DNA of 64,000 nt from Aporrectodea caliginosa (lineage: Eukaryota; Annelida; Clitellata; Crassiclitellata; Lumbricidae), in contig JACEVL010000100.1 of the NCBI GenBank assembly GCA_020284085.1, positions 646,001 to 710,000 of the forward strand, written 5' to 3'. Within the stretch, counting starts at the first letter, position 1, and the number at the start of each line of letters is the position of its first letter. The translations under genes were made by a program, and so were the position numbers. Shown piece by piece: positions 44,344 through 54,984 of the stretch. A model generated the notes under the pieces. It saw only the letters and a list, made by a program, of their open reading frames with translations. It did not search any database and was not told the origin of the DNA.

Positions 44344-45144
44344 TCCTCCAGTGTGTAAACACGTGAAACTGTTCTTTTCTGCGAGAGTCAAGAGTTGTCT
44401 GCTCCTTTGAATGAATGTATGATATATATATATATATAATGTGTGTGTTTATATATATATATATGGACACCTTGTGACGTTTGTTATGGAAAAATGCATT
44501 CATGTGCTTTTGTGACTACTCTGAGTTCCTTTGGGAAAGTTAACTGAATATTGTAGTGTCTTTTTTATAAGACTATGATGGATTTGATGCACAGCTGTTT
44601 GACCTTTTTCATCCAATTACAAAAACATATACACTATCTTTTTAATTGAAAGGTGACATTTATTTATCAAAGACCGACAATGGCATATACCAAGTGCTAA
44701 GCTGAAAACTTACCACAACCTGTGCAGCTAGTGTGTTAGTCAACATTTCATCTTAGCAGAAGGATTTTGCAATAAGTTACATGTACATTGATGGGACCGA
44801 AAATTATTTTCGTAATAACCAGTATTTTCATCTTATCAATTTCGTCTTAAGAGAATAATTTTACGTTAAAATGAATTGATATCAGAACGGACCAAACTTT
44901 TATTTCATACTAAGCGATATTTCATGCTATCCGTTTTTGTCTTAAGTGTTGTGCACTACTGTTTAGTGGTAATTTTCCCCAGTCAGTGATGCACTGATTT
45001 GTAGTTTATCCAGTACCATTAGCCTAAGGTCAATGTTCACTACAGTCATGTAGTCATTGAAGTTCTTTGTAGCTGGATCACTTCTAGTGTAGCTCGATTG
45101 GTGAGTGAGTGCTATATGGTCGTAAATGTTGGTTATTTTTAAAG
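44344..45144. other. Last intron, nothing recognised
   Basis: Contains two short TA runs (44420-44465) and no exon. The acceptor of the last exon (TATTTTTAAAG) ends at 45144. Confidence 0.4.
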
Positions 45145-45330
45145 GTGCTGATATTTGAACTTCACCATTCAGCCGATGTGCTGAGATTCGTTGCAAAGCC
45201 ACAGCTTGGGGAAGTTATCCTGCACAAGACTATTGTTCCAGCATGGGCTAAATCATTACTGTTTGTCTTGAAGAACAGTCTGCGATTAGGACCCTGGGTA
45301 TGGACTGTACTGAAACCGTTTGTTAAATAG
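45145..45330 (+). CDS. GLB1L2-like: GH35 beta-galactosidase-like, last coding exon
   Basis: Encodes VLIFELHHSADVLRFVAKPQ-LG, the standard C-terminus (VIVFEE through P-LG) of GLB1L proteins, followed by an extra 39 residues ending VLKPFVK and TAG at 45328-45330. The tail is hydrophobic in the middle (PAWAKSLLFVLKNSL) and longer than in vertebrate homologues. Phase 0 entry fits NQ of the exon at 41045. Confidence 0.88.
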   Translation: MLIFELHHSADVLRFVAKPQLGEVILHKTIVPAWAKSLLFVLKNSLRLGPWVWTVLKPFVK

Positions 45331-45600
45331 TGAATGCTTTTAGTATTCATAGACTTGCATGTTTGGAACATGAAATAGATATGCTTTTGGTAACAAATTG
45401 TTTAAAAAAGAGACGGTCTTCCATTAACTTGTATTAGAGGTGTAATGATAATTTGCTCTATTAATGAACAGATTAATGGATGTTTTCTTGCAAGAAAAAT
45501 GATATTGTTGTTATGACGATGCTTTACATTTTGTCAAATTGTTCTTGATGATCAGATTGTTAACATTATGAATAAAAATCTTCATATTGTGAGTCTTTTC
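45331..45600 (+). promoter_or_regulatory. 3' UTR and poly(A) signal of the GH35 gene
   Basis: AT-rich region after the stop with AATAAA at 45571-45576 and a TTGTGAGTC run 15-20 bp further on, a plausible cleavage site near 45595. Confidence 0.6.
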
Positions 45601-46204
45601 ATAATTCCAGAATTGATATCACAATGAGTAGGCCCTAATGATTGTTTCTCTCAATACAAATGTGGAGAGTCTGATTTAAGATTTGTTTTTCCAGCACTGG
45701 AGGAAAAGATTCTTATATAAATAACAGAAATAACATTGAATCTTGTTGGAAAAAATATTTGGATTACATGAACTGCGTCTTATGCTTCATAAGAGTTTGA
45801 TTCTGTAACTATTGAAACTTTAATCTCTGCCTCTTGTAATATACAGTAATAGGATAGCAGGACAGTGTTTGATTCAAACATGTTAGAATGCATTATTTTA
45901 TGCAGTTAGATTAGGAAAACATTTGGAAATGACTGATTATAAGAATTTGTAGCATGAAATATTGACTTAAAAACAAAATATGAAACAATCGTATGTGTTT
46001 TGCGCTTGTTGTGTACGCAGACCTGTGTGCTGGCTCCGACTAATTTGTTGTTTTTTCTAGTCTTATTCAGTGTTATAGTTTCTACAATTTGACATTCTTC
46101 AAAGGCTAGCTCTCTTGGATTGTTGCCGCTAGTCCAAAATGGATTATTTTGTTTTGTTTGTGAGTAACTTTGAAAGTTAATTTTGACGATTCTACATTGA
46201 CTGC
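45601..46204. other. Intergenic, nothing recognised
   Basis: AT-rich DNA just downstream of the GH35 gene, with no repeat ends or frames of interest. Confidence 0.4.
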
Positions 46205-46300
46205 GTCATCTTCTGTACACCACCGTTAAGAGCGCTTCTGAACGGTTCAGAATACGAGAGGCGCTTTACAAATGTTTAAATACGAAACCATACGAATATT
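46205..46300 (+). mobile_element. LINE 3' end (family B-like)
   Basis: AAGAGCGCTTCTGAACGGTT then GAGAGGCGCTTTACAAATG and ATACGAA-type repeats, a diverged family B untranslated end. Confidence 0.6.
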
Positions 46301-46504
46301 ATAAACACCATAAGTTTGTTGTAACACATGTTGAATGCAACACAGTATGCCTGCTTGGTACTATGCATTTATTTTTATATGCAAACAAAAGCAATGAAGT
46401 TGAAATGTCATTGTATTATGTGCCATCAACATTCATGATGATCGAAAACCCTAATTTAATTTTGATACATAGATATGGAACTTGACCAAGAACAAGACTT
46501 ATTT

Positions 46505-46613
46505 GTTCTGTAAGGCCTACCCTGATGTTAGTTGACTGTGAGGCGCCCTTGTAACGGCATGGCTGTGTTACGGCGCCATATAAATTGTCACTGTTATTAT
46601 TATTATTATTATT
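46505..46613 (+). mobile_element. LINE 3' end with (TTAT)n tail (family D)
   Basis: GTGAGGCGCCCTTGTAACGG through GCGCCATATAAATTGTCACT and an ATT array; a cleaner version of the end at 6595-6662. Confidence 0.72.
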
Positions 46614-47084
46614 GACCTGTTTGCTTCCAGTGGCAGTGAGGCTGAGCGAGCCTTTGTGGGAAACAGTTGTTCAACACTTCTATCAACCAGGAGTTTTGCT
46701 GTTGTTGAGCTCTTCAGCTGGAATTGTCTTCCTCAGTTTGAGTAGCACTCAATTAAGACATTAATTTGTTTGCTTATGCTTTGGTGGGAGTCCAATGAGG
46801 TGTTTAAGGGGCTAGAGAAAGAGCGTTTGGCCGGTTTGGGAGGAGGCAAAATAAGCATTCGCCAGCAAAAAGTAGAGGCCACTGAACAAAAAAACTCCAA
46901 CGTATTTTACAAATGCAGTTAACATCACAAATGGTAAGGCGTTTTGCTTGCAATGGTCAAATGAAATGTTCTCAAACGCCAGTAGTTAAAGTTAGGTGTA
47001 GCCTGTTGTTGGTGAAACACACAATTACTCGTTTACTATTTTTAGCAGCATGCTACAGTGATAAAGAGTGTGACATTATTATTA
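46614..47084. other. Intergenic, unassigned
   Basis: A short frame reading SGSEAERAFVGNSCSTLLST (46631-46690) faintly resembles the hAT dimerisation motif but is too short to call. An ATT run at 47076-47105 is the tail of the LINE that follows. Confidence 0.35.
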
Positions 47085-47930
47085 TTATTGTTATTATTAT
47101 TATTACACTGTCATTTATAGCATACTTAAGCAAAACAAGAAAAACAAAATCACGCACAAAAGCGCTTAACAGAAAATCAGTCATAGTAAATCTTAAGCAA
47201 ATATGTTTTAAGGTTAGTTTTGAAAATCGATAATGTTGAGGATTTGCAGATAAAGTCCGGGAGTTTGTTCCGGGCCGGCTAGCACAAATGCTCTGTTACC
47301 AAGTTTTTTGAGTGATCGTGTCACAACAAAATCACCTTGAGACGATGAATGTAGCCCTCGTCTGGATTGGAAAGCAGAGCAGGGTTTAACAAGTGCAGAA
47401 AAAAGGTACGAAGAAGAAGAGTTTGTGTAGATTCGGTACATTAAAAGACAGATTTTGAAATTGATGAGAGCTTGTATGGGAAGCCAGTGTAGTTCACGGA
47501 GGGTCGGTGTGATGTGATCCCGAGGATTTAGGTTCTTGATAAGCTTAGCAGTGTAATGGAGAACAGTGGTAAGAGGTTGAAGGGTAGATGCAGGAAGACG
47601 ATCAAGGACCAAGTTGCAGTAGTTAATTCTAGAAATGACAAAGGCCTATACTAGGATATTGAGACATTTTTCATTAAGGCTTTTCTTGACTTGCTGTGTG
47701 CATCAGAGATGGAAAAAACAGAATTTGGTTATAGAGGAGATATGAGTTTTCATAAAGAGTGAATTACTGAGGAGGACACCAAAGTCTCGAACATCAGCTG
47801 GTTTGATGGAACAATCTGGGTCGAAGTTGAGTAGAGTGTGGAGTAGGTGCGAGTTAGACAACAGGTGGCGGTAAAGAATTGAGAATTCAGTAGTTTGTTT
47901 TATTGAAAACAATTCCTTCCTTCCTGGAGA
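47085..47930 (-). mobile_element. LINE 3' fragment with (TAA)n tail (family A)
   Basis: Minus-strand counterpart of the element at 215. It has RLPASTLQPLTTVLHYTAKL, LHWLPIQALINFKICLLMYR and VTRSLKKLGNRAFVLAGP (47612-47230), then upstream VRDFGVLLSNSLFMKTHISS (47800 region) in another frame. Its 3' end is GCGCTTTTGTGCGTGATTTT to an AAT run. Confidence 0.85.
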
Positions 47931-48077
47931 GAGAGATATTTACAGATTTCTAGAACCCCTTGCAGACTTGAAAAGACAGATTTTGAAATTGATGAGAGCT
48001 TGTATGGGAAGCCAGTGTAGTTCACGGAGGGTCGGTGTGACGTGATCCCGAGGATTTAGGTTCTTGATAAGCTTAGC

Positions 48078-49259
48078 AGTGTAATTTTAGTTGTCGGGGG
48101 TTGGGGGGGGGGGTTCAACCCCCCTAGTTCTTTTTCTAACCCCCTCAGCTAAGTAACTGAAAAGATGCTGGGGGGGTTAGGTCTTGACCCCCGGCTGTTG
48201 CTCTGTCATCAAGTACAAAAGAATATAAAAACATTATAGCCCAATTCCTTTACTTTTAAGTAAATTAGTTACTTACTTAATGTTATGGTTTGTGACTGAG
48301 AGCGGAGAATCAGTCTACAGAATTAAGGTGAAAGCCAATTTCTGTAACACGTTTATTTCCTTTTCCTCTTATGCTATAGTTCGAGCACATGGTTGAGGCT
48401 ATTTAGTGTGTGGAGAAAGACATATTGCATTGAGTAGAGTTTGGAATGAGTAGGCCTAGTTCTGCACAGCTGATGTTTTGCTTGAATATTCTATGCTTAA
48501 AAAGAGCGGTGGTTTAATGCTTGGGCAGAAATTACAGCCACTTATTACTTTGTTGGAAGTTCTACCTGTTTCATCTGCTGAGTGTGAAAGAGGATTCAGT
48601 CAGATGAATTTATGTCACACTAGTGGAAGAAACAGGCTTCTGGTGAGTTCAGTGAATGATCTGTTGATGATTGGCATCAATGGTCCACCTCTTACTGCAT
48701 GGAATGTAGAAAAATATGTTATTTCTTGTCTGAAAGCTGGCAGACATGGTGCTTTGGACAAAGCCACTGGGTTACCAAAGAAAACAGAAATTACAAAACT
48801 TAGTCCAAAATTATTTTTGTAAACTACCGGGTTTAGTGTAAGAATCTATGCATTATGGTTTGTGTTATTGAATTACTTTCCCAAAACCAGGTGTTTTGTC
48901 TATGTGATCATGCATGGGCGTTTTAGGGGGTGGTTTTACAGGTTCAACCCCCAAATAAATGCATTATGTTATTAAAAACTAAATATGTAGAAAAATACGA
49001 CCATTTCCAATGGAAACCCCGAAAACTTAAAAGTTAAAACCCCTCTGAAATTTTTTTCCTGGCTATGCCCCTATGATTAGCCTATGTAATTTCTTTGTTA
49101 TGTCGCATAGATAAATTTAAAGAAGAAACTAAGATATATCATGAGTCGTCAGTTGTTTCATATAACAACATTAAAATTTAATTTAGACCTGTGATCGTGT
49201 ACTTTCGAAATCTGCAAAATTTTCGACCCCCCAGTTAGTTTTTGACAACTAAAACACTG
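48078..49259 (+). mobile_element. hAT element with transposase remnant
   Basis: 1182 bp bounded by 8-bp target duplications AGCTTAGC (48070-48077 and 49260-49267), cleanly interrupting a LINE. The ends contain TTTTAGTTGTC and GACAACTAAAACACTG (hAT-type CAGTG end on the right; the left end has a small alteration, AGTGTAATTTTAG). G-rich runs follow the left end. Inside is a hAT transposase C-terminal frame (48478-48822). A short relative of this family is at 59072-59278. Confidence 0.85.
48478..48822 (+). pseudogene. hAT transposase C-terminal (dimerisation) remnant
   Basis: 114 codons including LITLLEVLPVSSAECERGFS and QMNLCHTSGRNRLLVSSVND. The P-S-S-AECERGFS-N pattern is the hAT dimerisation domain. 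It lacks the DDE catalytic part and the BED zinc finger, so the element cannot mobilise itself. Confidence 0.8.
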
Positions 49260-49782
49260 AGCTTAGCAGTGTAATGGAGAACAGTGGTAAGAGGTTGAAG
49301 GGTAGATGCAGGAAGACGATCAAGGACCAAGTTGCAGTAGTTAATTCTAGAAATGACAAAGGCCTATACTAGGATATTGAGACATTTTTCATTAAGGCTT
49401 TTCTTGACTTGCTGTGTGCATCAGATGGAACAATCTGGGTCGAAGTTGAGTAGAGTGTGGAGTAAGTGCGAGTTAGACAATGGGTGGCGGTAAAACCAGA
49501 TAAGTTCTGTCTTGGAGGCATTAAGTTTAAGGTGCACAGATGCGCACCATGATTGGATTTTGGTGAAATTTTGGTGATTTAAGCGAAACACTGCATTATC
49601 AAAGTCTTTGGCGGCAAGTTTAATATAGAGTTGTGTGTCGTCAGCGTAAAGGTGTATAAGTATGCCGTGTTTGAAGACAATGTGAACAATGTTAGAGGTA
49701 TAGAGAATGAACAAGAAGGGCTAAGTAGTAAGTATGGAACCTTGAGGGACACCTCAATGTACATAGATGTTAAAGAGAACTG

Positions 49783-50440
49783 TATTTATTGTATTGTATT
49801 TATAAATTTATAAAGCGCCTCTCATAGTGAACACCAATCAGAGGCGCTCCCAGTGCGAAAGACTCCGAGCGAAAAGAGTGGTCTTAAGACAGCGAAAAGA
49901 AGCACCTGGCCCACCAGATAGTATCAAAGAACGAGTTGATGAAGGGAGTTGGTTCCATAGTGAAGAGCCATTGAAGGCAAAAGCTCGAGATTTAGCCATA
50001 GTAGTCCTCGTTCGTGGGACAAGAAGGTCAAGGCGATCAAGTGAGCGAAGCGGACGGTGAGAGGTGGCGGAGATAGGCCGGCGAACGAGGCAACAGAGGT
50101 ATTTGGGAGCTAGGCCAGAATAAGACCGGCAGACAAGAACAAGGACCTTAAGTTGGATACGAGCAGTGAGAGGGAGCCAGTGAAGAATTGGTGATAGTGG
50201 AGTGAAGAATTGGTGACAGTGAAGAATTGGTGACAGTGAAGAATTGGTGACAGTGAAGAATTGGTGATAGTGGGCACCCTTGTCGTACTCCTCTATACCT
50301 ATCACTCCTGGTTCTGAAAATTTTCCTTCTATTTTTATTCTTACTTTCTGTCCCATGTATATCCTATGAGTCTTCTGTCTTTCCAGTCCACCCCTATTCT
50401 TCTCAGTGCATGCATTAATTTCTTCCAATCTGTAATTTAG
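49783..50440 (-). mobile_element. LINE 3' fragment with (ATACA)n tail (family B)
   Basis: The minus strand encodes PILHWLPLTARIQLKVLVLV, GLAPKYLCCLVRRPISATSH, LLVPRTRTTMAKSRAFAFNG and SSLWNQLPSSTRS (50428-49838). The 3' end is GAGCGCCTCTGATTGGTGTT and a TACAA-rich run. The segment before LHWLP has been expanded by an 18-bp tandem repeat (50179-50270). Confidence 0.85.
50179..50270. repeat. 18-bp tandem repeat inside a LINE frame
   Basis: About five copies of AGTGAAGAATTGGTGACA with A/T variants. On the coding strand they spell repeated ILHCHQFFTVTNSSLSP-type residues, that is, duplicated versions of the PILHW motif in alternating frames. Confidence 0.85.
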
Positions 50441-50482
50441 TTTAATTTAGTTTAATTAATTAATTTACTAACTTTTCTGCTA

Positions 50483-52200
50483 CTGTATTGTATTGTATAT
50501 TGTATTTGATGATTTATAAAGCGCTTCTCATAGCATAAGCCTTTCAGAAGCGCTCCCAGTGCGAGGTACTCCGAGGAAAAAGGAAGGTTTTAAGGTGAGA
50601 GAAAGAGGTAGAGATGCTACTAGAGAATATTGTAGAGCGTAGAGAAGGAGGAAGTCGATTCCATAGACAAAGGACCTGGATTGAGCCATTGTGGTCCTAA
50701 CACGGGGAACAAAAAGGTCAAGCCGGTCAGAGGATCTGAGAGAACTCTTTGACGTGGCAGAGAGGGGGCGGAGAATTTGGTGATAACAATATTTTGGAGC
50801 AACCCAGTTGAGATTTGAGCATGAGAATGAGAACTTTGAATTGGGTGTGCACAGAGAGAGGAAGCCAATGAAGTTGTTCAGCCATAAATGTAGAGATGTG
50901 AGAGAATCGAGGGAGGCGAGCTATAAGTCTGGCAGCAGCATTCAGAACAGATTGAAGAGGAGATAGACGAACCTTGGGTAAGCCAACAAGGAGAGAATTA
51001 AAATAGTCAATACGAGAACAGACAAAAGCATAGACAATTGAGGTGAAAGTAGAGGATGAAACAGATCTGCGAATAGCTCTAAGACGCCTAAGTTGGAAGT
51101 AAGAAGAGCGGGTAAGCTTGGATATGTGTTCAGTGAAGGTAGCTATCTAGGGTGACACCCAAGTCACGGACACTAGATGAGAATGTGAAATGCGGAAACT
51201 TTTCAGAGAGCAAGTTATAGTCGAGTTTCAGGAGTTGCTGTGGTGTACCAAACCAAATAAGTTGGGTTTTGGCAGTGCCGACCCTAGTACATTGCGGGCC
51301 CTGTGCAGAGTGAACTGTACGGGCCCCCATGACACAAGTCAAATTGTTTTTCATTACTAATCATTATATTATATATACATTATATATATACATAGATACA
51401 TATAGGCCCCTATATATACATGTGTGCTAAATAATAAACCCTCAAAATAGAATCGTCTAAAATCTAACAGAAATAATATAAAATAATTAACAAAGGTACC
51501 GTACACAATGGCGTACAACAGTGGTTTTGAAACTGTTTGGACCAGAGACCCTTACTTTTTCTAGGCATAGCTCGCAGACACAATTATTCAAGATGTAAAA
51601 TTTCTCACTTAAAATTTAAGCAAAGTATAACAAAGTATAACTATTTCAGAGTACAGAAATGATTACCATTTCTGCACCCAATGTTATCTTTTGCGACAAC
51701 GCATAATAATATTATTATGTCAACAAATAAAAGTCAAATGGTTTCAACTTGATACCATCAGACTTTTTGGACAAAAGAGAAGATTAAATTGAAACCATAA
51801 CATTATTATTAGGGTGTCTTGTTCATGCTAATTTTCTGTGACACTTTCGGCACCCCACAATAGGGGGCCCGACAATGTCATATAAAATGTCGCAGAAAAT
51901 TAAGTTTGTACACTTTGACTTTTATTTTTTTATTTTTTGATAAAAATAAGATTTAATTGAAAGCATAATAGGCCTATTGTTATTAGGGTGTCATGTTAAT
52001 TTTATGATTTTTCGGGCCCCCCTAATTTGCGGGCCCTGTGCAATTGCACGGTTCGCACAATGGTAAGGCCGGTACTGGTTTTGGAGGAATTTAAAGAGAG
52101 GCGATTAGAGGACATCCACAGATGGAGATCCTGGCTAGTCACATTGAGAGCGTCAATGTGACTAGCAAGAAGGAGTTGAGCAAGAAGGTGACAGCAGACC
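50483..52200 (-). mobile_element. Family B LINE, split by a hAT element
   Basis: 3' part 50483-51272 and 5' part 52078-52200. It reads TQLIWFGTPQQLLKLDYNLL, FSSSVRDLGVTLDSYLH (51290-51140) and, further on, decayed SRIDYFNSLLVGLPKVR, NAAARLIA and SLCAHPIQS-type sequences. The 3' end is GGGAGCGCTTCTGAAAGGCT and an ATACA tail at 50483-50510. Confidence 0.8.
51273..52077. mobile_element. hAT MITE in a LINE, GGGCCC-rich ends
   Basis: 805 bp flanked by GTTTTGG (51266-51272 and 52078-52084; the eighth base is ambiguous with the element end). Ends are CAGTGCCGACCCTAGTACAT and, on the other strand, CAGTACCGGCCTTACCATTG. A GCGGGCCCTGTGCA motif lies inside each end. It is noncoding, with an internal imperfect duplication (TATTATTAGGGTGTC near 51802 and 51978). 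Confidence 0.8.
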
Positions 52201-52261
52201 TGTGATCGCTGTATGTTGCAGGCTGAATTATTTCATTGGTTAAAATAGACTTCCCTTAGGT

Positions 52262-52822
52262 AATCACGTATATATAGACCATATAGACCACCTCACAGCC
52301 ACTTGCTCCTCCTCTTTTTATGCTATCAGAAAACTCAAAACCCATGGCCTTTCTTCCTCATCCATCCATAATGTAACCAAAGCCACTACCGTTGCTAAAC
52401 TTCTATATGCCTCCCCATCCTGGTGGGGTCTCACCCTGGCTTCCGATAAAGAACGCCTGGAAAAACTCCTAAAAAGAGCCAAACGCCTAGGTTACCTAGA
52501 GCAATCATTTCCAACAGTCTCTGAACTTGCCAATATAGCCGATGCAAGACTCCTTTTCTCCATATTGCACAACCCCAAGCATGTACTTCACCAACTCCTA
52601 CCTCCACTCTGACCCCTCTTCTCTCTCACCAATTAAGACCTAGAGCACACAACCATACTCTCCCACCCAAGGACAACTCTCAATTTATTCCCAGATCATT
52701 ATATAAAAATATTTATTCTAAGACTTTCTGATGAACTTTAATTATCCATTATCACTCATGTTAGCATTTCTGCGTTTTTGTCAGATTGTTTTTCTCAATA
52801 AACGATATATATATATACATAC
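52262..52822 (+). mobile_element. LINE 3' fragment with (TA)n tail (family F)
   Basis: Encodes LSSSSIHNVTKATTVAKLLY, ASPSWWGLTLASDKERLEKL, KRAKRLGYLEQSFPT and ADARLLFSILHNPKHVLHQL, then the 3' untranslated end seen at 15166 and 34507. It is inserted into a host repeat whose uninterrupted copy is at 56728-56892. An opposite-strand copy lies at 55655-56135. Confidence 0.85.
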
Positions 52823-53043
52823 GCCTCATATCCGGGCATGGGTAAAATGCTGATTTGCTGATTGCTGATTGGGGACGGGTAAAATGCTGATTACAAAAAT
52901 GCTGATTGGTCATGCTGATTGGTGGGTAAAATGCTGATTAGAAAATGCTGATTATAAGAACAGAATGTAACAATCGGTCTTTATTATTTATTATTGATCA
53001 ATTACATGTATTATTACTACATTTATTATTACTATTATTATTA

Positions 53044-53388
53044 TTATGACGACATAATTTGGACGATCCTTTCGAAAATAAGCTGTTTTGATGAAGCACT
53101 TGCTCCATGACTTGGGACCATCATCTGGAAGTACATTCTGTCACATTGACCACTGCCAAATTTTCTTTCTTTTGCTGATCCACAAAAACACCAAACATGT
53201 AATTTCCAATCATCCTTCTTAAAATCTTCTGACCATGAATAATGAAGAATTGATCCACCCTTCGGTCGGTTAACAATAGCATTTACTAATTGACTATTAA
53301 AACACTCGTAGATATTACTCGTGACTGCAATTGTTTCAATCCAATGTATGTGAACTCTCCAAAATTCAATATTTATAATAAGCTGCAC
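53044..53388 (-). pseudogene. Possible transposase relic
   Basis: 114-codon frame inside the Mutator-like element. It has SNIYECFNSQLVNAIVNRPK, reminiscent of the TSN-E-FN segment found in several transposase families, and then KLHVWCFCGSAKER. No catalytic DDE triad can be assigned and the family is not firmly recognised. Confidence 0.4.
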
Positions 53389-53868
53389 AATTTTTGGGGG
53401 TATTTATAGTCTTTGAAAAGTTTGCATTTGTTGATTAAAATACCCTATAGATTATAGAAGACAACAAAGTGCAAGTATGTTGTCACTACTTGCCTGGACT
53501 TCAATCTCTTAATTAACAGCTTCATATTTGTTAATTAAAACAATATCGAAAACAACAAAGTGCACATGTCTTTTTTGCTCACTGCTTGCGACTTCAGTGT
53601 ATTATTTAACAGCTTCATATTTGTTAATTAAAACAATATGAAAACAACAAAGTGTATAATTATGTCTTCTTTGATCATTGCTTGCTTAGACTTCAATCTC
53701 TAAATTAACAGCTTCATATTTGTTAATTAAAACACTATTGAAACCAACAAAGTGTATTGACTTGTGATCAGTACTTGCCTGGATTTCAATCAGCATTTTA
53801 CCCTTTGATATGCTGATTTGGCTGGTAGGTAAAATGCTGACCAGTCAGCATTTTCTAATCAGCAATCA

Positions 53869-54322
53869 GGGGCCGTCCATAAAGGTACGTCACGCTCCAG
53901 GGGAGGGGTTTAAGAAAGTGTGACAGTTTGTGACAGGGGAGGGGGTCAGGCCATGTGTGACGTCACACATTTATTTTTTTTATATTTTATTTATAATTTA
54001 TTTTTTATTTTTTTAGTAGAATTTCATAGCTTTAAAAATAATTTTCAAAAATTTTCTGAAACATTTTAATTAGTTTTATGTCAAAATAGCATGAAATGCA
54101 TATCTCCTGAATGTGTTTTTCACGATTCCTCTCGCTAGGAGCGCTAGTAATAATGCTGTTGCGAAGCCTTGTTTATGTATTAGCCTTGCTTTCGGAAGTA
54201 TTATTATTTCTATGTTCGAAAGTGTGACGTACTTTAGGGGGGTCCGAGTTTTGTGACAGTTTGTGACAGGGGGGGGGGTAAAAATGGTCAAAAATAGCGT
54301 GACGTACTTTATGGACGGCCCC
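53869..54322. mobile_element. GGGGCCGTCC MITE, copy 1
   Basis: 454 bp with terminal repeats GGGGCCGTCCATAAA-GTACG and CGTGACGTACTTTATGGACG-GCCCC. Subterminal repeats (TGTGACAGTTTGTGACAGGG) occur near both ends. Contains a TGACGTCA palindrome near 53959. It is inserted within the right part of the Mutator-like element; no target duplication is evident for this copy. The superfamily is not assigned. Confidence 0.8.
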
Positions 54323-54418
54323 ATAATTATTACCCCTAACCAATCAGCAATCAGCAAATCAGCATTTTACCCGTGTCCCTCATATCCAGCACAAATTACG
54401 GCGTTTTCGTGAGATTGT

Positions 54419-54875
54419 GGGGCCGTCCATAAAGTACGTCACGCTCCAGGGGGGGAGGGGGTTTAAGAAAGTGTGACAGTTTGTGACAGGGGGAGGGGGG
54501 TCAGGCCATGTGTGACGTCACACATTTATTTATTTTTTTATTTTATTTATAATTTATTTTTTATTTTTTAGTAGAATTTCATAGCTTTAAAAATAATTTT
54601 CAAAAATTTTCTGAAACATTTTAATTAGTTTTATGTCAAAATAGCATGAAATGCATATCTCCTGAATGTGTTTTCACGATTCCTCTCGCTAGGAGCGCTA
54701 GTAATAATGCTGTTGCGAAGCCTTGTTTATGTATTAGCCTTGCTTTCGGAAGTATTATTATTTCTATGCTGAAAGTGTGACGTACTTTAGGGGGGTCCGA
54801 GTTTTGTGACAGTTTGTGACAGGGGAGGGGGGTAAAATGGTCAAAAATAGCGTGACGTACTTTATGGACGGCCCC
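54419..54875. mobile_element. GGGGCCGTCC MITE, copy 2 with TGT target duplication
   Basis: 457 bp, about 95 percent like copy 1 by eye. Flanks read GAGATTGT before and TGTGCTGAAA after, and the empty paralogous site at 56840 reads GAGATTGTGCTGAAA, so the target duplication is exactly 3 bp (TGT). That size narrows the superfamily to ones with 3-bp duplications, but the terminal sequence alone does not settle it. Confidence 0.85.
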
Positions 54876-54928
54876 TGTGCTGAAATATTAGCAGGTCGTA
54901 AATAAGCATGAAGCCCGAATCCCTACTA

Positions 54929-54982
54929 TGAAATAGTAGCATACGTCTGTGGGCGACGTATGCTACTATATTTCATAACTAT
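54929..54982. repeat. Perfect-stem hairpin around GTAGCATACGTC
   Basis: ATGAAATAGTAGCATACGTC is followed after a 7-bp loop (TGTGGGC) by GACGTATGCTACTATATTTC-AT. Twenty paired bases with one bulge make this the strongest short hairpin in the intergenic part. It follows the host repeat at the CCCGAATCCC junction. Confidence 0.7.
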
Positions 54983-54984
54983 TT

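Larger units (their letters stand above)
47968..49760 (-). mobile_element. Second family A LINE copy, split by a hAT element
   Basis: 47968-48077 and 49260-49760 are two parts of one LINE copy (the pieces join at AGCTTAGC). The right part encodes LYADDTQLYIKLAAKDFDNA and SWCASVHLKLNASKTELIWF. It abuts the copy at 47085-47930 in the same orientation, and its 3' end is truncated within the coding region. Confidence 0.82.
52829..54384. mobile_element. Mutator-like element with AAATGCTGATT repeats at both ends
   Basis: Both ends carry GGGTAAAATGCTGATTTGCT followed by GATTGCTGATTGG in inverted orientation (52849 onward and 54331-54372). The flanks both read CCTCATATCC (about 52824-52833 and 54378-54387), a 9-10 bp target duplication as in Mutator-like elements. 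Subterminal AAAATGCTGATTA copies repeat several times. The minus strand at 53388-53044 holds a 114-codon frame that may be a transposase relic. A 455-bp MITE is nested at 53869-54322. Confidence 0.72.
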
